Below, piece after piece: positions 6,051 to 12,597 of a stretch of DNA of 12,597 bases. The translations under genes were made by a program, and so were the position numbers. The notes beneath the pieces are model-generated. The model ran no database searches, was not told the DNA's origin, and was given only the letters and a program-made list of their open reading frames with translations. How positions within the stretch are numbered: position 1 is the first letter of the stretch; every line of letters starts with the position of its first letter. Location: NCBI GenBank assembly GCA_019421525.1, contig JAHZFC010000058.1, forward strand, positions 1-12,597, given 5' to 3'. The DNA comes from Clostridiales bacterium (lineage in GTDB: Bacteria; Bacillota; Clostridia; Oscillospirales; Oscillospiraceae).

Positions 6051-6103
6051 TTCCGCTGGATCTGCCCCTTTATTTTTGACGATCTCACCAGATTCCAGCG
6101 GAA
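6051..6103. repeat. Long inverted repeat between the divergent promoters
   Basis: Positions 6051-6064 pair with 6089-6103 over 14 bp with a single bulged base, around a 24-bp AT-rich spacer. It lies upstream of both the nitroreductase and the rnf promoters, so neither proposed transcript includes it. It may be an operator or a remnant of an older 3' end. Confidence 0.5.
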
Positions 6104-6123
6104 CTTTTCAGCGTTTTCAACAG

Positions 6124-6153
6124 TGGACTTGGGTGCTCCCCGGTGCCTATAAT
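6124..6153 (+). promoter_or_regulatory. Promoter for the rnf operon
   Basis: A perfect -10, TATAAT (6148-6153), is preceded at 18 bp by TGGACT (6124-6129), four of six matches to the -35 consensus. A direct repeat of TTTTCA (6105-6110 and 6114-6119) lies just upstream and could help an activator. The expected leader is about 80 bases and includes a small GGTGCA/TGCACC stem (6171-6192). Confidence 0.6.
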
Positions 6154-6240
6154 GACGTTGTATGTATCGTGGTGCATTATGCCGTCTGCACCAGGACCGG
6201 GGGCGACGGAACACGCCCGCCGGTAGAAAAGGGAGAAAGG

Positions 6241-7566
6241 ATGAATGCCATGTCATTGCTCTCGCGGCTGCGAAGGCCGGGAGGCGTCCACCTGGCCCAC
6301 CACAAGGACGCTTCCGGCATCCCAACGGAAAAAATGCCGCTTCCCACCCAGATCGTTCTGCCCATGGGCCAGCACATCGGCGCGCCCTGCCAGCCTGTCG
6401 TCAAAAAGGGGGACCACGTGGACGTGGGCACCCTGGTGGGCAAGGCCGGCGGCTTTGTCAGCGCCGATATCCACTCCGGGGTATCCGGCACGGTTTTGAA
6501 GCTGGACCCCATCTATTACAACGCCCCCACCACTGTGGTGGTCATCCAGCCCGACGGCCAGCAGACGGTGGACCCGTCCATCCGGCCGCCCCAGGTGGAG
6601 GACCGGGAGAGCTTCCTCCAGGCCGTCCGGGACTGCGGGCTGGTGGGCCTGGGGGGCGCGGGCTTCCCCACGGCGGTGAAGCTCAGCCCCAAGAACCTCA
6701 GCGACATCGACACCTTCATCGTCAACGCCGCCGAGTGTGAGCCCTACCTGTGTGCCGACCACCGGGAGATGATGGAGTGTCCCGACGACGTGGTGGCCGG
6801 CATCGAGGCGGTCATGCGCTGGCTGGACCTGCCCCGGTGCGTCATCGCCATCGAGTCCAACAAGCCCGACGCCATCGCCCTGATGAAGGAGAAGACCGCC
6901 CATCTGTCCAAGGTGTCGGTCCAGTCCCTGCCCTCCACCTACCCTCAGGGGGCGGAGAAGGTCATCATCTATTCCGTCACCGGCCGGGAGCTGCCCCGGG
7001 GGGCCCTGCCCGCCGACGTTGGGGTCATCGTGGACAACGTCACCACTGTGGCCGAGATCGGCCGGTACCTGCGCACCGGCATGCCCCTGACAACCAAGCG
7101 GCTGACCGTCACCGGCGACCTCATGGACCGGCCCAGAAATCTGTCGGTCATCATCGGTACCCCCATCGGGGAGGTGCTGGACTACTGCAAGCCCAAGGCC
7201 GATCCCCGGAAGATCATCACCGGCGGCCCCATGATGGGGGTCAGCCAGATGGACGTCAACTATCCCATCACCAAGCAGAACAACGGCCTGCTAGTGCTCA
7301 GCCAGGCGGCCGCCGCCCTGCCGGAGCCGGAGCCCTGTATCCGGTGCGGCCGGTGCATCTCCGCCTGCCCCGCCGGGCTGAGCCCGGTGGAGATCCACGA
7401 CGCCTATCACAACTCCGACCTGGACGAGCTGGTCCATCTGGACGCCGACCTGTGCATGGGCTGCGGCTGCTGCAGCTACATATGCCCGGCCAAGCGCCCG
7501 CTGACCCAGGCCTCCACCCTGGCCCGGGATCTCCTGAAAGAGAGGGGGCTGAAAAAGAATGGATAA
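6241..7566 (+). CDS. rnfC: Rnf complex subunit C (NADH-side iron-sulfur/flavin subunit)
   Basis: A 441-residue peripheral subunit of the Rnf ferredoxin:NAD+ oxidoreductase, the likely NAD(H) site of the complex. A biotin-lipoyl-like N-terminal region is followed by a nucleotide/flavin-binding core with GLGGAGFPTAVK (136-147) and NAAECEPYL (162-170), a GGPMMG motif (328-333), and two [4Fe-4S] motifs: C366-x2-C369-x2-C372-x3-C376 and C405-x2-C408-x2-C411-x3-C415. All ligands are present. The frame stays open for 55 codons upstream, but that stretch contains the promoter, so I start at the ATG at 6241, with GGGAG five bases before it; the ATG at 6250 is a close alternative. Length matches clostridial RnfC proteins. 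It is the first gene of the operon and overlaps rnfD by 8 bp. Confidence 0.97.
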   Translation: MNAMSLLSRLRRPGGVHLAHHKDASGIPTEKMPLPTQIVLPMGQHIGAPCQPVVKKGDHVDVGTLVGKAGGFVSADIHSGVSGTVLKLDPIYYNAPTTVVVIQPDGQQTVDPSIRPPQVEDRESFLQAVRDCGLVGLGGAGFPTAVKLSPKNLSDIDTFIVNAAECEPYLCADHREMMECPDDVVAGIEAVMRWLDLPRCVIAIESNKPDAIALMKEKTAHLSKVSVQSLPSTYPQGAEKVIIYSVTGRELPRGALPADVGVIVDNVTTVAEIGRYLRTGMPLTTKRLTVTGDLMDRPRNLSVIIGTPIGEVLDYCKPKADPRKIITGGPMMGVSQMDVNYPITKQNNGLLVLSQAAAALPEPEPCIRCGRCISACPAGLSPVEIHDAYHNSDLDELVHLDADLCMGCGCCSYICPAKRPLTQASTLARDLLKERGLKKNG

Positions 7567-8503
7567 CCAAGTGAGCCATCTGTCCGTTTCCTCCAGCCCG
7601 CACATCCGCTCCAGCGCTACCACCACCAAGATCATGGGGACGGTGATCATCGCCCTCGTGCCCGCCCTGGTGGCCAGCGCGATCATCTTCGGCCCACGGG
7701 CCCTGCTGGTGACGGCGGTCACCGTGGCCGCGGCGGTGCTCTTCGAGTTCGCCTGGTGCCACCTGCGCCACCAGCCCGACTCCATCCAGGACCTGTCCGC
7801 CGTAGTCACCGGACTGCTGCTGGCCTTCAACTGCCCCTCCACCATCCCCCTGTGGATGCCGATCGTGGGCGCCTTCGTGTCCATCGTCATCGTCAAGGAG
7901 ATGTTCGGCGGCATCGGCCGCAACTTCGCCAACCCCGCCATCGTGGGGCGCATGGTGCTGGCCGTGTCCTTCACCAGCCGGATGACCGCTTTCGCCTTCC
8001 CGGACACCATCTCCGGGGTGGACGCGCTCACCTCCGCCACCCCTCTGGCCGCCGTCAACAACGGCGCCCAGCTGCCCTATCTGGACCTGCTGCTGGGCAC
8101 CCACGGGGGCGTGCTGGGTGAGACCTGCTCCCTGGCCCTGATCATCGGCGGGGTGTTCCTCATCGCCGTGGGCACCATCAAAGCCACCATCCCGGTGACC
8201 TACCTGGCCACCGTGGCGGTCATCAGCCTGCTCACCGGTCACGACCCGCTGGTGCAGCTGCTCAGCGGCGGGCTGCTGCTGGGCGCCTTCTTCATGGCCA
8301 CCGACTACACCACCAGCCCCTACACCACCAAGGGCCAGATCGTGTACGGAGTGCTGCTGGGGGTCATCACCTGCGGCATCCGGTTCTGGGGCAACATGGC
8401 CGAGGGCGTCAGCTACGCCATCCTCATCATGAACCTGCTGGTGCCCTATATCAACGTGCTGACGCGGCATCGTCCGCTGGGCGTGGGAGGTGGCAAACGA
8501 TGA
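7559..8503 (+). CDS. rnfD: Rnf complex subunit D (membrane flavoprotein)
   Basis: A 314-residue integral membrane protein of the RnfD/NqrB family, which carries a covalently bound FMN and takes part in ion translocation. Many hydrophobic segments are visible (about 25-45, 48-66, 79-92, 97-113, 191-207, 212-227, 235-248, 262-277, 284-301). The conserved KEMFGGIGRNFANPAIVGR (113-131) is present, and VDALTSATPLA (154-164) is the flavinylation region, with T161 the likely FMN-bearing threonine. The common form there is (S/T)GATPL; here the glycine is serine. The ATG at 7559 overlaps the end of rnfC by 8 bp and follows an AGAGGGGG tract; its own stop overlaps rnfG by 4 bp, pointing to translational coupling. 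Confidence 0.97.
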   Translation: MDNQVSHLSVSSSPHIRSSATTTKIMGTVIIALVPALVASAIIFGPRALLVTAVTVAAAVLFEFAWCHLRHQPDSIQDLSAVVTGLLLAFNCPSTIPLWMPIVGAFVSIVIVKEMFGGIGRNFANPAIVGRMVLAVSFTSRMTAFAFPDTISGVDALTSATPLAAVNNGAQLPYLDLLLGTHGGVLGETCSLALIIGGVFLIAVGTIKATIPVTYLATVAVISLLTGHDPLVQLLSGGLLLGAFFMATDYTTSPYTTKGQIVYGVLLGVITCGIRFWGNMAEGVSYAILIMNLLVPYINVLTRHRPLGVGGGKR

Positions 8504-9039
8504 AAGCAAAAAGCGCCTTTTGGCAGGAGACGGCCAAGCCCGTGGTGGTGCTGCTGCTCATCTGCCTGTTCTCCGGCCTGATCCTGGCCGCCGTCAACTC
8601 GGTCACCGCCCCGATCATCGCCGCCAACCAGGAGGCCCAGGCCCAGGCGACTTACATCGCCCTGCTGCCTGAGGCGGACAGCTTCAGCGAGCTGTCCTGC
8701 TCGGTAGAGGGCGTGTCCGATGTGCTCCAGGCCGACAACGGCGCGGGCTACATCGTGGTGGCCGCCGCCCAGGGCTATAAGGGCGACGTGGTGGCTACCG
8801 TGGCCTTTGACAACGACGGCAATATCCTCGGCCTGTCCATGACCGCCGACGACGAGACCGTGGGCCTTGGCACCAGGGTCACCGAGGAGGAGTTCACCGG
8901 CCAGTTCGTGGGCAAGCCCGCGGAAAACATCGACTACGCCGATGTGAACGCCGTGTCCGGCGCCACCTATTCCAGCCGCGCGGCGGTGGAGGCCATCGAC
9001 CTGGCCATCCAAGCCTATCAGGAAGTAAGGGGGAACTGA
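8500..9039 (+). CDS. rnfG: Rnf complex subunit G (covalent-FMN subunit)
   Basis: A 179-residue subunit with one N-terminal membrane anchor (about 14-37) and an extracytoplasmic FMN-binding domain. The flavinylation motif VSGATYSS (152-159) places the covalent FMN on T156, and the conserved ETVGLGTRV (119-127) lies before it. In Rnf and NQR complexes this subunit passes electrons on the outer face of the membrane. The start ATG overlaps the rnfD stop in an ATGA junction and has GGGAGG 9 bases upstream. Covalent attachment needs an ApbE flavin transferase, which is not encoded in this window and must be elsewhere. Confidence 0.97.
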   Translation: MKAKSAFWQETAKPVVVLLLICLFSGLILAAVNSVTAPIIAANQEAQAQATYIALLPEADSFSELSCSVEGVSDVLQADNGAGYIVVAAAQGYKGDVVATVAFDNDGNILGLSMTADDETVGLGTRVTEEEFTGQFVGKPAENIDYADVNAVSGATYSSRAAVEAIDLAIQAYQEVRGN

Positions 9040-9040
9040 C

Positions 9041-9724
9041 ATGAATAAGAAACTTCAGATCCTCACCAACGGCCTGCTCAAGGAGAACCCCTCCCTGCGC
9101 CTGGTGCTGGGCACCTGCCCCACCCTGGCCATCACCACCATGGCCTCCAACGGCCTGGGCATGGGCCTGGCCGCCACCTTCGTGCTCATCGGCTCCAACG
9201 CGGCGGTGTCCGCCCTGCGCAAGGTCATCCCCGACAAGGTCCGCCTTCCCGCCTTTATCACCATCATCGCCAGCTTCGTCACCGTGCTGATGATGATCGT
9301 CCAGGCCTTCCTGCCCGATCTGGATAAGGCCCTGGGCGTCTACCTGCCCCTGATCGTGGTCAACTGCATCATCCTGGGCCGGGCGGAGCTGTTCGCCTCC
9401 AAGAACCCGGTGGTGGACTCCGCCCTGGACGGGCTGGGCATGGGCCTGGGCTTCACCCTGACCCTGGTGGTCATGGGCTCCATCCGGGAGATCCTGGGCA
9501 TGGGCACCTTCTTCGGCATCCAGGTGCTGCCCGAGGGGCTGGACACCATGGCCATCTTCTCCTCCCCTCCCGGCGGCTTCTTCGTGTTCGGCGTGCTCAT
9601 GGCCGCGGCCATCTTCATCGAGAGCAAGACCGGACACAAAAAGGAGCGCAGCGTGGGCTGTGCCGGCTGCGCCGGCTGCCCCTCCGCGGAGCAGTGCGAG
9701 AACGCACAGGAAGGGGGAAAATAA
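9041..9724 (+). CDS. rnfE: Rnf complex subunit E, with cysteine-rich tail
   Basis: A 227-residue membrane subunit of the RnfA/RnfE (NqrD/NqrE) family, with about six hydrophobic helices. C26 in GTCPTLAITT and C109 in VVNCIILGRAE are the family's conserved cysteines, known from Rnf and NQR structures to share a [2Fe-2S] cluster with the matching pair in RnfA at the middle of the membrane. After the last helix (about 180-194) comes a charged stretch and then a tail with four cysteines (C207, C210, C213, C219: CAGCAGC, then CPSAEQC) before a Lys end. The tail is not part of the core fold and its role is unknown. The gene starts 1 bp after the rnfG stop with AAGGGGG upstream. Confidence 0.97.
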   Translation: MNKKLQILTNGLLKENPSLRLVLGTCPTLAITTMASNGLGMGLAATFVLIGSNAAVSALRKVIPDKVRLPAFITIIASFVTVLMMIVQAFLPDLDKALGVYLPLIVVNCIILGRAELFASKNPVVDSALDGLGMGLGFTLTLVVMGSIREILGMGTFFGIQVLPEGLDTMAIFSSPPGGFFVFGVLMAAAIFIESKTGHKKERSVGCAGCAGCPSAEQCENAQEGGK

Positions 9725-9727
9725 CCT

Positions 9728-10321
9728 ATGGCTGCCAAACTTGCCATCATCTTTTTCACCATGATCCTGACCAACAACTATGTGCTGGTCAACTTCCTGG
9801 GCATCTGCCCCTTCCTGGGGGTGTCCAAGCGGCTGGACTCCTCGGTGGGCATGGGCATCTCTGTCACCGTGGTCATGGTGCTGGCCACCGCCGTCACCTG
9901 GCCGCTGCAGCAGCTGCTCGACTACTTTGAACTGGCCTACCTCCAGACCATCGCCTTCATCCTCATCATTGCGGTGCTGGTCCAGCTGCTGGAGCTCATC
10001 CTCAAGAAGTTCATCCCGCCCCTGTATGTGGCCCTGGGGGTGTATCTGCCCCTGATCACCACCAACTGCGCGGTGCTGGGCGTGACCATCCTGAACATCG
10101 ACGAGGGCTACAACTTTGTGGAGAGCCTGGTGTGCGCCCTGGGCGCCGGCCTGGGCTTCCTGCTGGCCATGGTGCTCTTCTCCGGGGTGCGCCGCCGCCT
10201 CCAGGACGCCAAGCCCCCCGCCTGCTTTGAGGGGCTGCCCATCACCCTGGTGTCCGCGGCCATCGTATCCCTGAGCTTCACGGGCTTTGCCGGCATCGTG
10301 GACAACATTTTCGGCGTGTAA
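9728..10321 (+). CDS. rnfA: Rnf complex subunit A
   Basis: A 197-residue membrane subunit, paralogous to RnfE and expected to insert in the opposite orientation. About six hydrophobic helices are seen. C27 in LGICPFLGVS and C114 in TTNCAVLGVT supply its half of the membrane-embedded [2Fe-2S] site shared with RnfE. The length is normal for the family, and the sequence ends in the typical FAGIVDNIFGV-like stretch. It starts 3 bp after rnfE, with AAGGGGG (9711-9717) 10 bases before the ATG, and its stop codon is part of the rnfB Shine-Dalgarno sequence. Confidence 0.97.
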   Translation: MAAKLAIIFFTMILTNNYVLVNFLGICPFLGVSKRLDSSVGMGISVTVVMVLATAVTWPLQQLLDYFELAYLQTIAFILIIAVLVQLLELILKKFIPPLYVALGVYLPLITTNCAVLGVTILNIDEGYNFVESLVCALGAGLGFLLAMVLFSGVRRRLQDAKPPACFEGLPITLVSAAIVSLSFTGFAGIVDNIFGV

Positions 10322-10337
10322 GGAGGTGCCTGGTTTG
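10321..10337 (+). promoter_or_regulatory. Shine-Dalgarno and TTG start of rnfB
   Basis: AGGAGGTG (10321-10328) shares its first base with the rnfA stop and is followed after 6 bases by an in-frame TTG (10335-10337). The only in-frame ATG upstream (10287) lies inside rnfA, and the in-frame GTG at 10326 lies within the Shine-Dalgarno itself. The TTG start gives MDPILIATILLSV, the usual RnfB N-terminus. Confidence 0.8.
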
Positions 10338-11147
10338 GATCCGATCTTGATCGCAACTATCCTGCTCTCTGTGCTGGGCATCCTGGGCGCGGTGCTGCTG
10401 GTGGCCGCTTCCAAATTCCTGGCCGTCACTGAGGACGAGAAAGTGGAGCAGCTCCAGGCCGTGCTGCCCGGCGCCAACTGCGGCGGCTGCGGCTATGCCG
10501 GCTGCTCGGCCTATGCAAAGGCCATCGCCGAGGGCGCTCCGGTGAACCAGTGCACCGTGGGCGGCCAGGCGGTGGCGGAAAAGCTGGCCGCTATCATGGG
10601 GGTGGAGGCAGGCGCCGCCACCAGCTACAAGGCCATCGTGGCCTGCAAGGGCACCGGCGGGCAGACCCGGTTCGACTACCAGGGCATCCCCTCCTGCCGG
10701 GCGTGCAACACATTGTTCAACGGCCAGATGGCCTGTCCCTACGGCTGCCTGGGCTTTGGCGACTGCGCCGCCGTGTGTCCCACCGGGGCCATCTCCGTGG
10801 TGGACGGCACCGCCCACGTGGACACGGACAAGTGTGTGGGCTGCGGCCTGTGCAAGCAGGCCTGCCCCAAGAAGGTCATCTTCCTCTATCCCGAGACCTA
10901 CCAGAACCCGGTGGTCATGTGCTCCAGCCACCAGACCGGCGTGGATACCCGCAAGGAGTGCAAGTCGGGCTGTATCGGCTGCGGCAAGTGCCAGCGCGCC
11001 TGCCCGGTCCAGGCCATCACCGTGCGCAACTTCGTGGCCCGCATCGACTACGACAAGTGCATCGGCTGCCAAAAGTGCGTGGACGAGTGTCCGGTCCATG
11101 TCATCGACCTGCTGCCCCATGCGGCCTCGGCCCGTGTGAGCGGCTAA
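10335..11147 (+). CDS. rnfB: Rnf complex subunit B (ferredoxin-side iron-sulfur subunit)
   Basis: A 270-residue subunit that is expected to take electrons from reduced ferredoxin. An N-terminal helix (about 4-26) anchors it. The RnfB-specific cluster motif follows (C49-x2-C52-x4-C57-x15-C73), then a C134/C138/C144/C148 group in the ACPYGCLGFGDCAAVCP stretch, and three ferredoxin-type [4Fe-4S] motifs: C167-C170-C173-C177, C213-C216-C219-C223 and C242-C245-C248-C252. C121 and C124 are additional cysteines. This many clusters is typical of clostridial RnfB. Translation most likely starts at TTG 10335. It is the last gene of the operon; a bidirectional terminator follows. Confidence 0.96.
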   Translation: MDPILIATILLSVLGILGAVLLVAASKFLAVTEDEKVEQLQAVLPGANCGGCGYAGCSAYAKAIAEGAPVNQCTVGGQAVAEKLAAIMGVEAGAATSYKAIVACKGTGGQTRFDYQGIPSCRACNTLFNGQMACPYGCLGFGDCAAVCPTGAISVVDGTAHVDTDKCVGCGLCKQACPKKVIFLYPETYQNPVVMCSSHQTGVDTRKECKSGCIGCGKCQRACPVQAITVRNFVARIDYDKCIGCQKCVDECPVHVIDLLPHAASARVSG

Positions 11148-11161
11148 GCCCGGATTTACGC

Positions 11162-11206
11162 AAAAAGCCCCCCGGAACAGGTTCTGTCCCTGTTCCGGGG
11201 GGCTTT
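11162..11206. terminator. Bidirectional terminator between rnfB and serA
   Basis: Positions 11164-11181 and 11189-11206 form a perfect 18-bp GC-rich stem with a 7-base loop. On the minus strand the stem runs into a T5 tract, a good intrinsic terminator for serA. On the plus strand only CTTT ends the stem, but it is 14 bp after the rnfB stop and probably ends the rnf transcript too. Confidence 0.85.
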
Positions 11207-11235
11207 CCATATCTCCGTATGCCAAAGGAAGTTGC

Positions 11236-12402
11236 TCAGATGATCCGCATCCGGATGATCCCGGGGATGGCCTTCAGGTCGGCGACGGCCTCGGCGGTGA
11301 TGGGGCTGTCCAGGTCCACGATGGTGTAGGCGTAGTCCCCCTTGGACTTGTTGGTCATATTGGGCACGTTGACCCCGTCCTCAGACAGCTGGCGGGTGAT
11401 GTTGGCCAGCATGGCCGGGATGTTCCGGTGGATGACGCACAGGCGCTGGACCCCGGTGCGCTCCATCTCCACGTTGGGGAAGTTGACGGAGTTTTTGATG
11501 TTGCCGTTTTCCAGGTAATCCTTCAGCTCCTGGGCGGCCATGACGGCGCAGTTCTCCTCGCTCTCCGGGGAGGAGGCCCCCAGGTGGGGGATGGCCACAA
11601 CATGCTTGGCCAGGGTGATCTTGTTGTTGGGGAAGTCGGTGACATAGCAGGCCACCTTGCCGGCGTCCAGCGCGGCGATCATGGCGTCGTCGTCCACCAG
11701 CTCGCCCCGGGCCAGGTTGATCACCCGCACCCCGTCCTTCATGGCGGCCAGGGCGTTGGCATCGATGGTGTGGCGGGTGGAGTCCATATAGGGCACATGG
11801 ATGGTCACATAGTCGGACACCTTGTACAGCTCGGTCACGTCCTTGACCACATGGACGTGGCGGTCCAGCCGCAGGGCTGCGTCCACCGACAGGAAGGGGT
11901 CATAGCCGTACACCTCCATGCCCAGGGACAGGGCGATGTTGGCCACCAGCGCGCCGATGGCCCCCAGGCCGATGACGCCCAGCGTCTTGTGGTAGATCTC
12001 GGGGCCCACGAAGGCGGACTTGCCCTTCTCCACGGCGGCGGCCACATCCACCCCCTCGGTCTGTGCCTGCTCCCGCACCCAGGCGGAGCCTCCCATCACG
12101 TCCCGGGAGGCCACCAGCATGGCGCAGATCACCAGCTCCTTGACGGCGTTGGCGTTGGCCCCGGGGGTGTTGCACACCACGATGCCCGCCTCAGAGCAGC
12201 GGTCCACCGGGATGTTGTTGGTGCCCGCCCCCGCCCGGGCGATGGCCCGGAGGTTCTCCGGGAAGGGGTACTCATGGAGCTTGGCAGAACGGACCAGGAT
12301 GCCGTCCTCGTTCATCACGTCGTCCCCCACGGCGTAGCTGTCGGCAGGCAGCTCCGCCAGTCCCTTGGGGGAAATTTTATTCATGGTCTTAATTTTAAAC
12401 AT
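11236..12402 (-). CDS. serA: D-3-phosphoglycerate dehydrogenase, short ACT-domain type
   Basis: A 388-residue enzyme for the first step of serine synthesis: oxidation of 3-phosphoglycerate to 3-phosphohydroxypyruvate with NAD+. It has a D-isomer-specific 2-hydroxyacid dehydrogenase fold with the NAD motif GLGAIG (145-150) followed by D168, the substrate arginine R232 in NLARGELVD, and H273 in IPHLGASSPESEENCAVMA. The catalytic glutamate usually found in the DVFPTEP-type stretch is not evident: the equivalent region reads YVTDFPNN (253-260). A C-terminal ACT domain (about 320-388) keeps H325 and N327 (VIHRNIPAML) and N345, matching the serine-binding residues of E. coli SerA, so feedback inhibition is plausible. 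The intervening ASB domain of long SerA proteins is absent. The second of two adjacent ATGs (12402) is chosen because it puts GAGGG 6 bases upstream. No serC is seen in the window. Confidence 0.92.
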   Translation of the reverse strand: MFKIKTMNKISPKGLAELPADSYAVGDDVMNEDGILVRSAKLHEYPFPENLRAIARAGAGTNNIPVDRCSEAGIVVCNTPGANANAVKELVICAMLVASRDVMGGSAWVREQAQTEGVDVAAAVEKGKSAFVGPEIYHKTLGVIGLGAIGALVANIALSLGMEVYGYDPFLSVDAALRLDRHVHVVKDVTELYKVSDYVTIHVPYMDSTRHTIDANALAAMKDGVRVINLARGELVDDDAMIAALDAGKVACYVTDFPNNKITLAKHVVAIPHLGASSPESEENCAVMAAQELKDYLENGNIKNSVNFPNVEMERTGVQRLCVIHRNIPAMLANITRQLSEDGVNVPNMTNKSKGDYAYTIVDLDSPITAEAVADLKAIPGIIRMRII

Positions 12403-12433
12403 CATGATCCCTCATCAAATCATTCATTATTTT

Positions 12434-12588
12434 CGCAAGGTCTCGCCTTGCGGCGGCCTCCCTCTCCCTCGTGGGAAAAGAAGGCAAGTGCCAAGGGCTG
12501 GCACCCTTGACCTGTTTCAAGGACTGCGTCCTTGTTATCTTCTTTCCCGACCCCATTTCTTTTGTCTTGCCAAAAGAAACGGTGTCGG
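12434..12588 (+). repeat. Palindromic repeat element, copy 3
   Basis: This copy starts with hairpin CGCAAGG-TCTCG-CCTTGCG (12434-12452), sharing TCTCGCCTTGCGGCGG with the terminator at 4354-4369. CAAGGG/CCCTTG (12492-12509), CAAGGAC-TGC-GTCCTTG (12518-12534) and the exact 18-mer CCGACCCCATTTCTTTTG (12547-12564) follow. Here the 18-mer is half of a larger hairpin: 12571-12588 is its inverted copy at 16 of 18 positions, with a TCTTGC loop. The element lies upstream of serA and may continue beyond the window. Confidence 0.68.
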
Positions 12589-12597
12589 ACCGCCAAA

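Noticed and set aside
5291..6079. 262-codon plus-strand open frame opposite the nitroreductase
   Set aside because: It starts in a palindromic repeat, runs antisense through the nitroreductase and has no family motif.
6076..6240. A 55-codon upstream extension of RnfC
   Set aside because: It covers the proposed rnf promoter and leader, has no similarity to RnfC N-termini, and a good ribosome binding site precedes the ATG at 6241.
5960..6240. A Rex-type redox operator upstream of rnf
   Set aside because: I looked for the TTGTnA...TnACAA inverted form and found no convincing match; the dyads present have different sequences.
7298..10477. Long minus-strand open frames (403 and 527 codons) opposite rnfD, rnfG, rnfE and rnfA
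   Set aside because: Their His/Gly/Gln/Asp-rich low-complexity translations are antisense shadows of GC-rich coding DNA. The opposite strand carries complete Rnf subunits with all cofactor residues.
10278..11225. 315-codon minus-strand open frame opposite rnfB
   Set aside because: It covers the terminator and antisense of an intact RnfB; composition is Ala/Gly/His-rich with no recognisable domain.
12406..12440. A sigma-A promoter directly upstream of serA
   Set aside because: AATAAT-like sequences are present on the minus strand, but no acceptable -35 lies at 16-18 bp, so no promoter is annotated.
11428..12510. 360-codon plus-strand open frame opposite serA
   Set aside because: The translation is a His/Gly/Val/Asp-rich shadow, while the minus strand encodes a clear SerA with NAD and ACT domains.

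Overview
The window is a GC-rich bacterial chromosome segment. The gene set is ordinary for an anaerobic Gram-positive of the Clostridia: an rnfCDGEAB operon, an RqcP/YabO-type S4 protein, an OmpR-type response regulator with a large multi-pass histidine kinase, a DUF2082 zinc ribbon, and a short ACT-domain SerA. High GC together with many short palindromic repeats between genes suggests the Oscillospiraceae (Flavonifractor/Lawsonibacter-like gut bacteria). That placement is inference from gene content and style, not from a search.

Layout. Positions 8-250 (+) hold an RqcP-like S4 gene that closes a transcription unit entering from the left. It is separated by a perfect 25-bp hairpin from a convergent two-component system on the minus strand: response regulator 3413-2718, then kinase 2721-349, overlapping by 4 bp and preceded by a plausible sigma-A promoter. 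Next, also on the minus strand, is a compact Sfp-type phosphopantetheinyl transferase (4006-3494). A DUF2082 zinc ribbon (4104-4304, +) is transcribed divergently from it, and a 20-bp dyad lies in the gap.

Positions 4305-5398 contain no intact gene. They are a patchwork of perfect short hairpins and shared repeat modules. An 868-bp part (4433-5300) is bounded by a 26-bp inverted repeat matching at 25 of 26 positions. A third copy of the same 18-mer, with the same neighbouring modules, closes the window (12434-12588).

A nitroreductase (5959-5399, minus) is followed on the other strand by the complete Rnf operon (6241-11147, +) in the order C-D-G-E-A-B. The two are divergently transcribed from good promoters, with a nearly perfect 14/15-bp inverted repeat between them. 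The Rnf complex moves electrons between reduced ferredoxin and NAD+ and couples this to Na+ or H+ transport across the membrane. All the cofactor-binding motifs expected for the six subunits are visible, so the complex looks functional. A bidirectional terminator separates rnfB from a convergent serA (12402-11236), the first enzyme of serine synthesis.

I do not see a clearly new multi-gene system. The points most worth a second look are the modular palindromic repeats and the inverted-repeat-bounded non-coding segment, the cysteine tail of RnfE, a SerA that seems to lack the usual catalytic glutamate, the topology of the kinase, and two similar AT-rich dyads near the response-regulator and phosphopantetheinyl transferase promoters.
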